Source of the DNA: an uncultured Collinsella sp.
GTDB taxonomy: Bacteria; Actinomycetota; Coriobacteriia; Coriobacteriales; Coriobacteriaceae
Length of the DNA stretch: 31,415 bases
Direction: 5' to 3'
Assembly (NCBI GenBank): GCA_959601045.1
Contig: CAUGNZ010000028.1
Span: 1-31,415, forward strand
Shown here in pieces: positions 1-8,394 of this stretch. Under the pieces are notes generated by a model. The model saw nothing but the letters and a program-made list of their open reading frames with translations, searched no databases and was not told the origin of the DNA. The position numbers and the translations under genes are program-made. The stretch's first letter is position 1. Each line of letters opens with the position of its first letter.

Positions 1-1
1 C

Positions 2-166
2 AACGCTATCGCGCATGCCTTGCTTGCCCTCGCGCCCGAGTTCGATGCTGCAAAGGTCGAGGATGTTCCTATGAGCCTGAAGGCCTGGATCGATGGTTCG
101 CAAGGCAACATCCGGAGGGAGAAGTTGGGCACCAAGTGCCTCGTGCGTCACTTCTTTGCATATTAG
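2..166 (+). CDS. 3' end of an unrecognised protein gene (partial)
   Basis: An open frame runs in from the left edge and stops at TAG 164-166, giving the last 54 residues of a protein. The visible part is soluble-looking, with the stretches LALAPEFDAAKVEDVP and SLKAWIDGSQGNIRREKLG, and ends in a basic/aromatic tail (CLVRHFFAY). I do not recognise the family. Codon use resembles the neighbours (GCC, CTC, GAG rich). The gap to argH is 118 bases and holds only a small TCGCT-TT-AGCGA hairpin (216-227), so the two genes may or may not be co-transcribed. That this is a real coding end rests on frame continuity to the edge and codon use only. Confidence 0.45.
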   Translation, partial: NAIAHALLALAPEFDAAKVEDVPMSLKAWIDGSQGNIRREKLGTKCLVRHFFAY

Positions 167-284
167 CTGCATGGCCCTGTGCACGGTGGGGAATGTGTAA
201 AACTAGCGGTTGAAAAATCGCTTTAGCGACATGGCTCATTGCTTTGGGCGCTTGTTTTGGTATTTGGAGAAAGGGGACGGTTCC

Positions 285-1715
285 ATGGCTCTTTGGGGCG
301 GTCGTTTTGAGGCAGGCGTGGCCGAGGTCACGCAGGAGTTTGGCGCGTCGTTGCCGGTTGACAAACATCTCTATAAGCAGGATATCGCCGGATCTAAGGC
401 ACATGCCAAGATGCTGGCGGCCCAGGGCATTATCAGCGCCGAGGACGAGCAGGCGATTGCCAAGGGCCTGACCGGAATCGAACAGGATATCGATGCCGGC
501 AACTTCACCTTCGATATCAACGATGAGGACATTCATATGTCCATCGAGAGCGAGCTGACGCGCCGCATCGGCGAGGCCGGTAAGCGCTTGCATACCGGGC
601 GTTCGCGCAACGACCAGGTGGCGACCGATACGCGTCTGGGCGTCAAGGCGCTGGCCAAGGAACTCATGGAGGCCAATCTTGAGCTGCGCCATGTGCTGGT
701 GGATGCGGCCAAGAAGTACGACAAGGTGATTCTGCCGGGCTACACGCACATGCAGCATGCTCAGCCCGTGCTGCTGTCGCATCATCTGCTGGCGTATTCC
801 TGGATGTTCGCGCGCGACTTTACACGCCTGAAGGCCGCCTTTGATGCCGCTGACAACTGCCCGCTGGGTGCCGCCGCGCTTGCCGGTACGAGCTATCCGC
901 TCGATCGTCAGATGACGGCTGCCGAGCTTGGCTTTGCGGGTGTGATTCCCAACTCGCTCGATGCGGTTTCCGACCGTGATTTCCTGCTCGATCTGCATTA
1001 CGCCGGCTCCGTCATGGCCATGCACCTGTCGCGTCTTTCCGAGGAGATCGTGCTGTGGTCGAGCTCCGAATTCGGCTTTATCACGCTTTCCGACTCGTAT
1101 TCCACCGGCTCGTCTATCATGCCGCAGAAGAAGAACCCCGACGTTACCGAGCTTATCCGCGGCAAGAGCGGTCGCGTGTACGGCAACCTGGTGCAGCTGC
1201 TCGTGACCATGAAGGGCCTGCCGCTTGCTTATAACAAGGACTTGCAGGAGGACAAGGAGGGTGCGCTCGATACCGCCCATACGCTCATGCAGTGCCTGTC
1301 GGTTATGGCCGGCATGATCTCGACCTGGACTGTCAACGAGGACGCCATGGCGCGCGAGTGTGGTGTGGGCCACTTGGCAGCCACTGATGTTGCCGATTAC
1401 CTGGCAAAGCGCGGCCTGCCGTTCCGCGAGGCACATGCCGTGGTGGGTCATCTTGTCCTGATGTGTGAGAAGCGCGGCTGCAATCTTGAGGACCTGCCGT
1501 TTGAGGTGTTTCAGGAGGCAAGTCCGCTCTTTGAGCGCGACATTACCGAGGCACTCGACATCCCGTCGATTGTCGCCGCGCGCACGACCGAGGGTGGTAC
1601 CGCCCCTGCTGCCGTTGCCGTGCAGTTGGGAAGCGCCGAGGCGCAGCTCGCGGCCGATGAGGGTGTGTTTGGCTCGTTATCCAAGGTCGTCGAGATGGGC
1701 CACGGAGCTAATTAG
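285..1715 (+). CDS. argH: argininosuccinate lyase
   Basis: Splits argininosuccinate into arginine and fumarate, the last step of arginine synthesis, in the cytoplasm as a homotetramer. The 476-residue product has the usual family length and begins MALWGGRFEAG, the typical ArgH start. The fumarase/aspartase-superfamily signature GSSIMPQKKNPD is at residues 275-286, with the catalytic-loop serines at 276-277; TGRSRNDQVATD (about 105-116) and YTHMQHAQP (about 155) are further family blocks. An in-frame ATG at 210 would add 25 unrelated residues; the ATG at 285 is preferred because it restores the family N-terminus and follows GGAGAAAGGGG at 266-276. A strong terminator follows at 1761. argG is not in the window. 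Confidence 0.97.
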   Translation: MALWGGRFEAGVAEVTQEFGASLPVDKHLYKQDIAGSKAHAKMLAAQGIISAEDEQAIAKGLTGIEQDIDAGNFTFDINDEDIHMSIESELTRRIGEAGKRLHTGRSRNDQVATDTRLGVKALAKELMEANLELRHVLVDAAKKYDKVILPGYTHMQHAQPVLLSHHLLAYSWMFARDFTRLKAAFDAADNCPLGAAALAGTSYPLDRQMTAAELGFAGVIPNSLDAVSDRDFLLDLHYAGSVMAMHLSRLSEEIVLWSSSEFGFITLSDSYSTGSSIMPQKKNPDVTELIRGKSGRVYGNLVQLLVTMKGLPLAYNKDLQEDKEGALDTAHTLMQCLSVMAGMISTWTVNEDAMARECGVGHLAATDVADYLAKRGLPFREAHAVVGHLVLMCEKRGCNLEDLPFEVFQEASPLFERDITEALDIPSIVAARTTEGGTAPAAVAVQLGSAEAQLAADEGVFGSLSKVVEMGHGAN

Positions 1716-1760
1716 CTTATTGGATGCGTCTGTCTGGTGTGTTCATCATATTTTGCCTTT

Positions 1761-1795
1761 ACGGGTGCCCGCTACGGTGGGCACCCGTTTTGTTA
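1761..1795 (+). terminator. intrinsic terminator of argH
   Basis: A perfect 10-bp stem (ACGGGTGCCC at 1761-1770, GGGCACCCGT at 1779-1788) with an 8-nt loop is followed by TTTTGTTAT. It lies 46 bases after the argH stop. Confidence 0.9.
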
Positions 1796-2092
1796 TAGAG
1801 AAGGAAGGAGCTTGTCGAGAACTTCTGTAGGACATTTGCGCAGGTTGTGAAGGGGGTGCGTTCACGGGCGACAATCGACCGCCCGTTCTGTTCGTTGCAG
1901 TTGAAAGTGGGACGGATGGTACTCTAGTCGGGCTTCGAAACAGAAGTGACACATATGGAGCGCTTTAATAAATAATAACGCTTCAATAAACGGCTTTTTG
2001 TTTAACTGCAGCTAGAACTCTGTTACGATGCAGTCCAGGCGGGTGCCGGAATGGGACTTGGGCACGCGCGAACCTACTTGAAAGGCTACCTT
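1796..2092. other. intergenic region with probable ndk promoter
   Basis: No convincing gene is present here (with the terminator, 377 bases separate argH from ndk). A 7-bp hairpin ACGGGCG...CGCCCGT (1864-1870/1880-1886) lacks a T-run. The stretch from about 1950 is AT-rich, as expected ahead of a promoter. The best hexamer pair I see is TTAACT (2002-2007) and TACGAT (2024-2029) with 16 bases between, which would start ndk transcription near 2036; this is a weak match to the sigma-70 consensus and is only a candidate. The ndk Shine-Dalgarno GAAAGG sits at 2081-2086. Confidence 0.4.
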
Positions 2093-2497
2093 ATGGCTAT
2101 CGAGAAGACCTTCATCATGATTAAGCCCGACGCCGTGCGCGATCGCAAGATCGGCGAGATCGTTGCTCGCATTGAGCGCAGCGGCCTTGTTATCGAGCGC
2201 ATGGAGATGACCACGCTCGAGCGCGCTACCGTCGAGGAGCACTACGCCCATCTGGCCGACAAGCCCTTCTTTGGCGGTCTCTGCGACTTTATGACGAGCG
2301 GTCCGGTCGTCAAGATGGTCGTTTCCGGCCTCTCCGCTGTCTCCAAGATGCGCACCCTTATGGGCGCCACCAACCCGCTTGATGCTGCCCCCGGCACCAT
2401 TCGCGGCGACTTTGCTGTCGATGTCAACGCCAACGTGATCCACGGCTCCGACTGCCTGGAGAACGCCGAGATCGAGATCAAGCGCTTTTTTGGCTAA
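2093..2497 (+). CDS. ndk: nucleoside diphosphate kinase
   Basis: Transfers the gamma-phosphate of NTPs to NDPs through a phosphohistidine intermediate, balancing nucleotide pools. The 134-residue product is of normal length. It starts MAIEKTFIMIKPDAV, and the active-site signature NVIHGSD places the catalytic histidine at residue 117; Lys11, Arg87 and Arg104 match nucleotide-binding positions of the family. A longer reading from 2051 is rejected because the added 14 residues are not family-like and GAAAGG at 2081-2086 fits the ATG at 2093. The gene is monocistronic, between its own leader and the terminator at 2536. Confidence 0.97.
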   Translation: MAIEKTFIMIKPDAVRDRKIGEIVARIERSGLVIERMEMTTLERATVEEHYAHLADKPFFGGLCDFMTSGPVVKMVVSGLSAVSKMRTLMGATNPLDAAPGTIRGDFAVDVNANVIHGSDCLENAEIEIKRFFG

Positions 2498-2535
2498 ACC
2501 AGCTTTGACTCCTTAAAGCTGTTAGCGTGTGGCTT

Positions 2536-2571
2536 GGGCGCCGCGGAACTTCATCCGCGGCGCCCTTTTTA
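2536..2571 (+). terminator. intrinsic terminator of ndk
   Basis: A perfect 11-bp GC-rich stem (GGGCGCCGCGG 2536-2546, CCGCGGCGCCC 2555-2565), 8-nt loop, then TTTTTA. Confidence 0.92.
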
Positions 2572-2609
2572 TTCCAGTAGACTTTTGGTAAACCCCCACA
2601 AATCTACTA

Positions 2610-2647
2610 AAGAGCCCCCGTCCGGATGTTTCTTCCGGGCGGGGGCT
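2610..2647 (-). terminator. terminator of rpiB (minus strand)
   Basis: A 14-bp inverted repeat (2613-2626 with 2634-2647, one G-T pair) lies 31 bases beyond the rpiB stop on the minus strand. The U-tract on that strand is short (CTTTAG), so termination strength is uncertain. It faces the ndk terminator, as expected for convergent genes. Confidence 0.7.
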
Positions 2648-2677
2648 GGCGTTAGCGTCGTATGGCTTTGTGAATCT

Positions 2678-3145
2678 TTAGGCCTCGTCGACGATCTTAA
2701 GGCCGCGCGTGTGGTCGATCTCGTTGAGGAGATTGACGCGACGCTCGTGGCGGCCGCCCTCAAACTCGGCGTCGAGCCATTCGTCGACAATCATCTTGGC
2801 GAGCTCGGAGCCCACGACGCGGGCGCCAAAGGCCAGCACGTTGGTGTTGTTGTGCATACGGGAGAGCTTGGCGCTGAAGGGCTCGGAGCACACGACGGCG
2901 CGTACGCCCTCGACCTTGTTGGCAGCCAGGCTAATCCCGACGCCGGTACCGCAGATCAAGATACCCAGGTCGACGTCACCGTTGGCCACGGCCTTGCCCA
3001 CCTTGTAACCGGCGATGGGGTAGTCGAAGCTCTCGGAGGTGTCGGTGCCATAGTTCACGACCTCGCAGCCGCGCTCCTTCAGGTGCTCGGAAATGATGTT
3101 CTTGAGCTCGACGGCGGCGTGGTCGTTACCGATACCGATCTTCAT
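2678..3145 (-). CDS. rpiB: ribose-5-phosphate isomerase B
   Basis: Interconverts ribose 5-phosphate and ribulose 5-phosphate in the pentose phosphate pathway (LacAB_rpiB family). The 155-residue protein starts MKIGIGNDHAAVELK. Family landmarks are Asp8-His9 in the phosphate/substrate loop, the active-site Cys65 in ICGTGVGIS, His98 in RMHNNTNVLAFG and the C-terminal GGRHERRV segment. It stands alone on the minus strand, divergent from the cysteine desulfidase-like gene. AGAGAGGAA just upstream of the ATG serves as ribosome-binding site. Confidence 0.96.
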   Translation of the reverse strand: MKIGIGNDHAAVELKNIISEHLKERGCEVVNYGTDTSESFDYPIAGYKVGKAVANGDVDLGILICGTGVGISLAANKVEGVRAVVCSEPFSAKLSRMHNNTNVLAFGARVVGSELAKMIVDEWLDAEFEGGRHERRVNLLNEIDHTRGLKIVDEA

Positions 3146-3415
3146 GAGTGGTTCCTCTCTGGTCCGTGCGGCGGAATTGCTAAAGGTTTTACCGCGTTCG
3201 ACTGCATGATAGCGCGACTTTTGTGTAAACGCTCGGGCGTTTTTTGGTCAAACGCTTAAGCATGCAACAAGACCTGCTTTTCATGAATGAATGCCGCCAG
3301 TTTGTGCTTGAGCGCCGTCCGCCGGAACCGTGGTTGCGGTTTTTGATGCATTGTTATCAAATAAAGGAGCTAACTTTTTTGAGAGACCAGCCCGTTATGC
3401 AAGCAGGAGATACCT
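3146..3415. other. divergent promoter region rpiB / desulfidase-like gene
   Basis: The 270 bases between the two divergent starts hold no credible gene; a 64-codon frame from 3244 has no family-like sequence. A small hairpin AAACGC-TCGG-GCGTTT at 3227-3242 followed by TTT could stop plus-strand transcription but has no gene before it. An AT-rich stretch TTGTTATCAAATAAAGG (3351-3367) is the likeliest place for the plus-strand promoter; no clean -35/-10 pair is evident on either strand. Confidence 0.3.
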
Positions 3416-4735
3416 ATGCCTACCGATTCCCTTCGTGATGCCGCGTTTTGCGATGTTTTGAACCGCGAGCTTGTCTGTGCGCTCGGCTGCACCGAGCCTA
3501 TTGCCGTTGCCTATGCAGCGGCGTTGGCGAGCCAGACGCTCGGTTGCGAACCCGATCATATGGACGTTGCCTGCTCGGGCAACATCATCAAGAACGTTAA
3601 GAGCGTGACCGTGCCCAACTCGGGCGGTATGCACGGTATTGAAGCTGCAGCCGTGCTGGGTGCCGTGGGCGGTGACGCCAAGAGCGCGCTTGAGGTGCTC
3701 GAGAGCGTTAACGATGAAGACCGCGCTCGTGTGGCCGAGCTCCTCGCCGACGCCGGCTACTGCGATGTGTCGCTTGTCGAGGGTGTGCCCAACCTCTACA
3801 TCAAGGTGACTGCGACGGCCGGGGGCCATACCGCGGTCGTCGAGATTACCGATCACCACACTAATGTCACGTGCCATACGCTCGACGGTATTCCGGTATG
3901 CGGCAAGTCGGCGGGGGAGTGCGCCGCCTGCGCCGAGCGCGTGGTGGCCGAGCGTGCGGCAGATAACGCCGATACGCCCATGTCCATTGATTCCATCATC
4001 GACTTTATCGAGGACGGTGACATTGAGGGCGCCCGCGCTGCCGTTGAGCGTCAGATTGAGCTGAATGGCGCAATCAGTGCCGAGGGCCTTGCGCACGCTT
4101 GGGGCGCCGAGGTGGGTCGTACGCTGCTGGGTGCTCGTGCCGATGACGTCGCCTGCCGTGCCCGTGCCCGTGCGGCCGCCGGGTCCGACGCCCGCATGAA
4201 CGGTTGCGCGCTGCCGGTCGCCATTGTGTGCGGCTCGGGCAATCAAGGCATTACCTGCGCATTGCCCGTCATGGAGTATGCCGAGTACCTGCGTTGCGAC
4301 CACGAGCGTCTGGTACGCGCCGTGATGCTGTCCGATCTTATCGCCGTGCATATCAAGAGCTATATTGGTGCGCTTTCGGCGTTTTGCGGTGCTATTTGCG
4401 CCGCGTGCGGCGCCGGCGCTGCGATTACCTGGCTGTGCGGTGGCACGCGCGAGCAGATTGGCGCGACGGTCTCGAATACGCTCGGTAACGTGGGCGGCAT
4501 CGTGTGCGACGGCGCCAAGGCGAGTTGTGCCGCCAAGATTTCGGCTGCCGTCGATGCGGCGATTCTGGGACATGACATGGCCATGCAGGGGCGTGGCTTC
4601 CGTGCCGGCGAGGGTTTGATCCAGGATACCGTCGAGCAGACGATTGCCAGCATGGGCTACGTGGGCCGTGTGGGTATGAAGGACACCGACGTCGAGATCC
4701 TCAACATCATGATCGGCAAAACCCAAGTGTGCTAG
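3416..4735 (+). CDS. L-cysteine desulfidase-like Fe-S enzyme (UPF0597/CyuA-YhaM family)
   Basis: The 439-residue protein belongs to the serine dehydratase alpha-like/L-cysteine desulfidase family, whose characterised members use a [4Fe-4S] cluster to break cysteine into pyruvate, ammonia and sulfide. Seen: LGCTEPIAVAYAAALA with Cys25, SGNIIKNVKSVTVPNSGG (about 54-71), GSGNQGITC with Cys281, and CDGAKASC with Cys364 and Cys371. The Cys25 plus a later C/CxxxxxxC set agrees with the pattern I recall for archaeal cysteine desulfidase; the exact substrate (cysteine, serine or another beta-substituted amino acid) is inference. The ATG at 3416 follows GCAGGAGA. Its stop codon lies in the same CTAG as the stop of the convergent HAD gene, with no terminator between them. 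Confidence 0.88.
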   Translation: MPTDSLRDAAFCDVLNRELVCALGCTEPIAVAYAAALASQTLGCEPDHMDVACSGNIIKNVKSVTVPNSGGMHGIEAAAVLGAVGGDAKSALEVLESVNDEDRARVAELLADAGYCDVSLVEGVPNLYIKVTATAGGHTAVVEITDHHTNVTCHTLDGIPVCGKSAGECAACAERVVAERAADNADTPMSIDSIIDFIEDGDIEGARAAVERQIELNGAISAEGLAHAWGAEVGRTLLGARADDVACRARARAAAGSDARMNGCALPVAIVCGSGNQGITCALPVMEYAEYLRCDHERLVRAVMLSDLIAVHIKSYIGALSAFCGAICAACGAGAAITWLCGGTREQIGATVSNTLGNVGGIVCDGAKASCAAKISAAVDAAILGHDMAMQGRGFRAGEGLIQDTVEQTIASMGYVGRVGMKDTDVEILNIMIGKTQVC

Positions 4736-5490
4736 GACAGTTCGTCGGCTACTTGGTGTTCGTAGAAGGCTTCTACTACGGCGTTAAAGTCGCGGGCGAA
4801 GCCTTCCATGGTTCCGCGCCAGGTGACTCGGTTGGGCTTGCCCTGGCCTACATAGGCAGTCTGAATGCCGCAGGCGGGGTTAGGGAAGTCGCGTTTGGGA
4901 TCGTTGCCCACCATAAGGACCTCGTGCGGTTCGAGCCCCATCACCTGAAGCTGCTCTAGATAGTAGGTGGCATCAGGCTTGCAGCGGGTGGCGTTTCCCA
5001 TGTGCGTGACGAGCTCAAAGGGGGCGTCGGCCAGGTCGCCCCAACCCATGCGGCACTCGATGGCCCCCTGCGGAAAGCTGGGGTTGGTAAAGAGCGCGCA
5101 GCGCAGCCCTGCGTCCTGTACGGCCTGAAGCGCGGCGTGTGCGCCCGGCATGGCATGGGCGTTGATGAGTTCGTCATTCTTGTACGGAAGAACTTCGCGG
5201 TCGTAGTAGGTAAACGCCTCGTAGATAAGTGGGTCCGAGAGGCAAATGCCGCATCGGCGCTCGACCTCTTCTTGGTAAAACTCAAGATTGGTGCGATTGT
5301 CCGTGCTGCTGCGGCGATTGGCGTTGAGGTCGACCAGGATGGTGCCGAGGCGTGCCATCGTGCCACCGCGGCTGCGGCGCCCGATATCCGCGAGCATCGA
5401 AGAGACATCCTTAAAATAGCGAAGGATGAACGCGTTGAGGTTGATGCTAAGAAGCGTTTCGTCCATATCGAAAACGACTGCTTTGAGCAC
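4732..5490 (-). CDS. HAD-superfamily hydrolase
   Basis: A probable phosphatase of 252 residues with all four HAD motifs: DMDET at residues 8-12 (nucleophile Asp8, acid Asp10), LFTN (Thr of motif II, mid-protein), the motif III lysine in RCKPDATYY, and the motif IV acidic box GNDPKRDF. The roughly 100 residues between motifs I and II form a helical C1-type cap. The substrate cannot be read from sequence. The GTG at 5490 is chosen because the HAD core begins two residues later and AGAAAGG precedes it by 7 bases; longer readings to 5661 add non-family sequence. The gene is convergent with, and shares the CTAG stop palindrome of, the desulfidase-like gene. Confidence 0.88.
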   Translation of the reverse strand: MLKAVVFDMDETLLSINLNAFILRYFKDVSSMLADIGRRSRGGTMARLGTILVDLNANRRSSTDNRTNLEFYQEEVERRCGICLSDPLIYEAFTYYDREVLPYKNDELINAHAMPGAHAALQAVQDAGLRCALFTNPSFPQGAIECRMGWGDLADAPFELVTHMGNATRCKPDATYYLEQLQVMGLEPHEVLMVGNDPKRDFPNPACGIQTAYVGQGKPNRVTWRGTMEGFARDFNAVVEAFYEHQVADELS

Positions 5491-5805
5491 GCGGGCACCT
5501 TTCTCGAAAAATCGATCTAGAATCGTTGGCTCCGGATACTTTACCCCAAAGCCGAATGCCTGGCTGGTTATCGTCAAGTTGCGGAGACGTGTGTTCATAA
5601 GATTACGAAAAAGTCTCCACACGAGTAAAAAATCGCAGTTCACGCTTGAAATCGAACTCATTTCCCCGTAACCTATACGAACGTGATTGCATAAGCGTCA
5701 CATTAGTATCTGTCGGCTCCCGAGTGTTCCTAAACGTTGTGTGCTTGTCGCACCCTTCTGTAGGTCCTAGCAATCGGGGCCCCGTAGTTCGAAAGGGGTC
5801 CACCT
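5491..5805. other. intergenic region between HAD gene and rpsA
   Basis: This 315-base divergent spacer must hold the promoters for the minus-strand HAD gene and for rpsA. I see no gene, no strong hexamer pair and no terminator. A GGGGCCCC palindrome lies at 5777-5784 and the rpsA Shine-Dalgarno GAAAGGGG at 5791-5798. A long rpsA leader is possible, since ribosomal protein S1 synthesis is often controlled at its mRNA in other bacteria, but no specific element was recognised. Confidence 0.35.
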
Positions 5806-6972
5806 TTGAGTGAGATTCAGAACTCGTCCATTTTCTCTCTTGACGATGTCAACGAGGAGGAGATGAACAACCTCATCGACGGTACGATTACCGACTTTGA
5901 TGAGGGCGATCTCGTTAACGGCACTGTCGTTAAGATCGAGCATGACGAGGTGCTCGTTGACATCGGATTCAAGTCCGAGGGCGTTATCCCGGTCCGCGAG
6001 CTGTCCATCCGCAAGGACGCTAACCCTGCAGACATCGTTGCACTCGGTGATCCCATCGAGGCTCTGGTTCTCCAGAAGGAGGACAAGGACGGTCGTCTGG
6101 TCCTGTCCAAGAAGCGTGCCGAGTACGAGCGTGCTTGGAACCGCATCGAGGAGAAGTTCAACTCCGGCGAGAACGTCGAGGGCGAGGTTATCGAGGTTGT
6201 CAAGGGCGGCCTGATCCTCGACATCGGCCTGCGTGGCTTCCTGCCCGCTTCCCTCGTCGACCTCCGTCGCGTCAAGGACCTCACCTCCTACATGGGCACC
6301 CGCATCGAGGCCCGCGTCATCGAGATGGACCGCAACCGCAACAACGTTGTCCTCTCCCGTCGCGTCGTGCTTGAGGAGTCCCGTAAGGCCGAGCGCTCCG
6401 AGATCCTGTCCAAGCTCAAGTCTGGCATGCGTCTCCAGGGCACCGTTTCCTCCATCGTCGACTTCGGCGCCTTCGTCGACCTCGGCGGTATCGACGGCCT
6501 CATCCACATCTCCGAGCTCTCCTGGAACCACGTCAACCATCCTTCCGAGGTTGTCAAGGTCGGCCAGGAGGTCGAGGTCGAGGTTCTCGACGTCGATCTC
6601 AACCGCGAGCGCATCTCCCTGGGTCTCAAGCAGACCACCGAGGATCCGTGGCGCGCACTGGTCAAGAAGTACCCCGTCGGCGCTATCGTCGAGGGCACTG
6701 TGACCAAGCTTGTCCCGTTCGGCGCTTTCGTCGATCTGGGCGAGGGCATCGAGGGCCTGGTGCACATCTCCGAGATGGCCAACAAGCACGTCGATCAGCC
6801 TTCTCAGGTCACCCATGTGGGCGACAAGGTTCAGGTCAAGGTCATGGAAATCGACCTCGACCGTCGTCGTATCTCCCTGTCCATGAAGTCTGCTGCTGAG
6901 ACTCTGGGCGTCGAGATCGAGGTTACCCCGCTGCCTTCCGAGAAGAAGGACGAGGAGACCGACGCCGAGTAA
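5806..6972 (+). CDS. rpsA: 30S ribosomal protein S1 (four S1 repeats)
   Basis: RNA-binding ribosomal protein that helps dock mRNA on the 30S subunit. The 388-residue protein has four S1/OB repeats at about 35-105, 121-188, 206-276 and 293-363; repeats 3 and 4 carry the near-identical cores VDFGAFVDLGGIDGLIHISE and VPFGAFVDLGEGIEGLVHIS. Actinobacterial and firmicute S1 proteins usually have four repeats instead of the six of enterobacteria. The acidic tail ends KKDEETDAE. The start is TTG (5806) after GAAAGGGG, giving MSEIQNSSIFSL. Codon use is strongly biased to C-ending codons, consistent with high expression. The gene has its own terminator. Confidence 0.95.
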   Translation: MSEIQNSSIFSLDDVNEEEMNNLIDGTITDFDEGDLVNGTVVKIEHDEVLVDIGFKSEGVIPVRELSIRKDANPADIVALGDPIEALVLQKEDKDGRLVLSKKRAEYERAWNRIEEKFNSGENVEGEVIEVVKGGLILDIGLRGFLPASLVDLRRVKDLTSYMGTRIEARVIEMDRNRNNVVLSRRVVLEESRKAERSEILSKLKSGMRLQGTVSSIVDFGAFVDLGGIDGLIHISELSWNHVNHPSEVVKVGQEVEVEVLDVDLNRERISLGLKQTTEDPWRALVKKYPVGAIVEGTVTKLVPFGAFVDLGEGIEGLVHISEMANKHVDQPSQVTHVGDKVQVKVMEIDLDRRRISLSMKSAAETLGVEIEVTPLPSEKKDEETDAE

Positions 6973-6996
6973 ATCGGTTTGACGATCACTTGTTTT

Positions 6997-7030
6997 AAGG
7001 GATCCGTCCGTAATGGACGGGTCCCTTTTT
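6997..7030 (+). terminator. intrinsic terminator of rpsA
   Basis: A 13-bp stem (6997-7009 with 7015-7027, one G-T pair), a TAATG-type 5-nt loop, and a T-run through 7030. Confidence 0.92.
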
Positions 7031-7276
7031 GCATTTGCTGCTGAGGTGCGCGATGTCGTCCGCGCGCAATGCTGTCCGAGCTGTCCACAGGCTATTAGGT
7101 TTTCGGTGCATGAAAAAATGCCGACATCCCGCCTCGGGGAGGAGGCGGGAACGCACCGAGTAGACGGAGGGGTGCGGAGCGCGGTCGCGTCTCGACTGAC
7201 GACGTTGCCCATCGACAGGACCATTGTAGCGCATGGCGGTTCTTGGTTTATCGTGTCGAGCGTTTGCGTTGTGCCA
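7031..7276. other. gene-free region with a GC-rich inverted repeat
   Basis: No gene is supported here. The notable element is TCCCGCCTC (7127-7135) facing GAGGCGGGA (7142-7150), a perfect 9-bp hairpin with a 6-nt loop. A run of six A at 7113-7118 would be a U-run 8 bases after the hairpin on the minus strand, but no minus-strand gene leads into it. It could be a degenerate terminator or an intergenic repeat. Confidence 0.35.
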
Positions 7277-7303
7277 TTGCCTGCGGCAACGGTGTGTTAC
7301 ACT
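7277..7303 (+). promoter_or_regulatory. probable rnpB promoter
   Basis: TACACT at 7298-7303 (-10-like) lies about 12 bases before the first paired base of the RNase P RNA, the right distance for a start near 7311-7315. The best -35 is TTGCCT at 7277-7282, with a short 15-base spacer, so the -35 assignment is weak. Confidence 0.45.
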
Positions 7304-7314
7304 CTTGCACTGCT

Positions 7315-7670
7315 GAGTGGGCCAGACGGTCGCGCGATGTGCTGCTTGCAGTACGCGTGAGGAAAGTCCGGGCTCCAGAGGGCGGGATGCCGGCTAACGG
7401 CCGGGCGGAGTGATCCGACGGAAAGCGCCGCAGAAAAGAAGACTCCCACCTGCGCCGCAAGGCGTAAAGGGAAAAGCTGAAACGGTGGTGTAAGAGACCA
7501 CCAGCGTCGTGGCAACATGGCGGCTTGGCAAGCCCCATCCGGAGCAAGCGCGAATAGGAACGCTATGGGCCGGCCCGGTTCGCGTTCGGGTAGCGTGCGT
7601 GGAGCTGCACGGTAACGTGCAGACAAGATAAATGACCGTTCACGACAGAACCCGGCTTACAGGCCCACTT
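7315..7670 (+). ncRNA. rnpB: RNase P RNA (bacterial type A)
   Basis: The catalytic RNA that removes 5' leaders from pre-tRNA. The 5' conserved block GAGGAAAGTCCGGGCTCC lies at about 7360-7377. The 3' conserved blocks AGACAAGATAAATGACCG (about 7620-7638) and ACAGAACCCGGCTTAC close the molecule. Helix P1 is formed by AGTGGGCC (7316-7323) and GGCCCACT (7662-7669). The length of about 355 nt is normal. The ends are set from the P1 pairing and are accurate to a few bases. It sits between rpsA and the YigZ gene, with its own promoter. Confidence 0.96.
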
Positions 7671-7756
7671 GGCATTTTTGTTACCCTGACAATCGGTACG
7701 GCCTTTGCCGTATTATTGAAGCTGTTTGTTGCTTTGCTTGTTGTTGAGGGGCTTTG

Positions 7757-8392
7757 TTGGACAGCTATTTTACTCTGCAATCGAATATTGAGGTTTCGGG
7801 CGAGTTTGTGGACCGCAAGAGCCGGTTTATTGCCCAGCTGGTCCATATTGAGTCCGAGGACGAGGCGAATGCCTTTATCGAGATGGTTCGCAAGCGTCAT
7901 TACGACGCTCGACACAATGTTCCCGCGTGGATTTTGGTCGATGGACGCGAGCGCCAGAGCGATGATGGTGAGCCGAGCCGCACGAGCGGTATGCCGACAC
8001 TCGAGGTGTTGCGCGGTGCGGAGCTCAAAAATGTTTGCTGCGTAGTGACACGCTATTTTGGTGGTACGTTGTTGGGGCCCGGTGGCTTGGTACGCGCCTA
8101 TACCGCGGCGACGCAGGCGGCGGTGGCCGCGGCTCAGGAGGCCGGGCAGATCGTTGAGATGACGAGTGTCGTGCCTGTTGACGTGCATGTGGCCTATCCG
8201 CAGTATGAGCAGGTGCTTCGCTTGGCCCAGGATTCCGGTGCCAAGGTTTCGGATACCGAGTACGCGGATGCCGTGACGATTCATTTGGTGTTTAAGGCGG
8301 GGGAGCAGGAGCCGTTTTGCGTTAAGATGCGCGAGCTTATGGCGGGGCGCGAGGAGATTGAGGTCGGCGCTCCCGAATTTGCCGAGTTCTAA
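7757..8392 (+). CDS. YigZ/IMPACT family protein (UPF0029 + DUF1949)
   Basis: A 211-residue member of the widespread YigZ/IMPACT family, whose bacterial role is not established (a link to translation or proline peptidase regulation has been suggested for relatives). The N-terminal UPF0029 half shows KSRFIAQL, RHYDARHNVPAW, DDGEPSRTSGMPTLEVL and YFGGTLLGPGGLVRAYTAA; the C-terminal DUF1949-type half runs from about residue 135. Two adjacent TTG codons (7754 and 7757) could start it; 7757 is preferred because GAGGGG at 7746-7751 is then 5 bases away and the product starts MDSYFTL. It follows the RNase P RNA gene and ends at a bidirectional-looking terminator. Confidence 0.9.
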   Translation: MDSYFTLQSNIEVSGEFVDRKSRFIAQLVHIESEDEANAFIEMVRKRHYDARHNVPAWILVDGRERQSDDGEPSRTSGMPTLEVLRGAELKNVCCVVTRYFGGTLLGPGGLVRAYTAATQAAVAAAQEAGQIVEMTSVVPVDVHVAYPQYEQVLRLAQDSGAKVSDTEYADAVTIHLVFKAGEQEPFCVKMRELMAGREEIEVGAPEFAEF

Positions 8393-8394
8393 CG

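Noticed and set aside
2534..3259. 241-codon plus-strand frame across rpiB
   Set aside because: It is the antisense of the well-supported rpiB and includes the ndk terminator.
3244..3438. 64-codon frame upstream of the desulfidase-like gene
   Set aside because: It starts with TTG inside a hairpin T-run, lacks a Shine-Dalgarno, and overlaps the next gene out of frame.
7127..7150. Inverted repeat as a minus-strand terminator
   Set aside because: No minus-strand gene leads into it, and the U-run is 8 bases from the stem.
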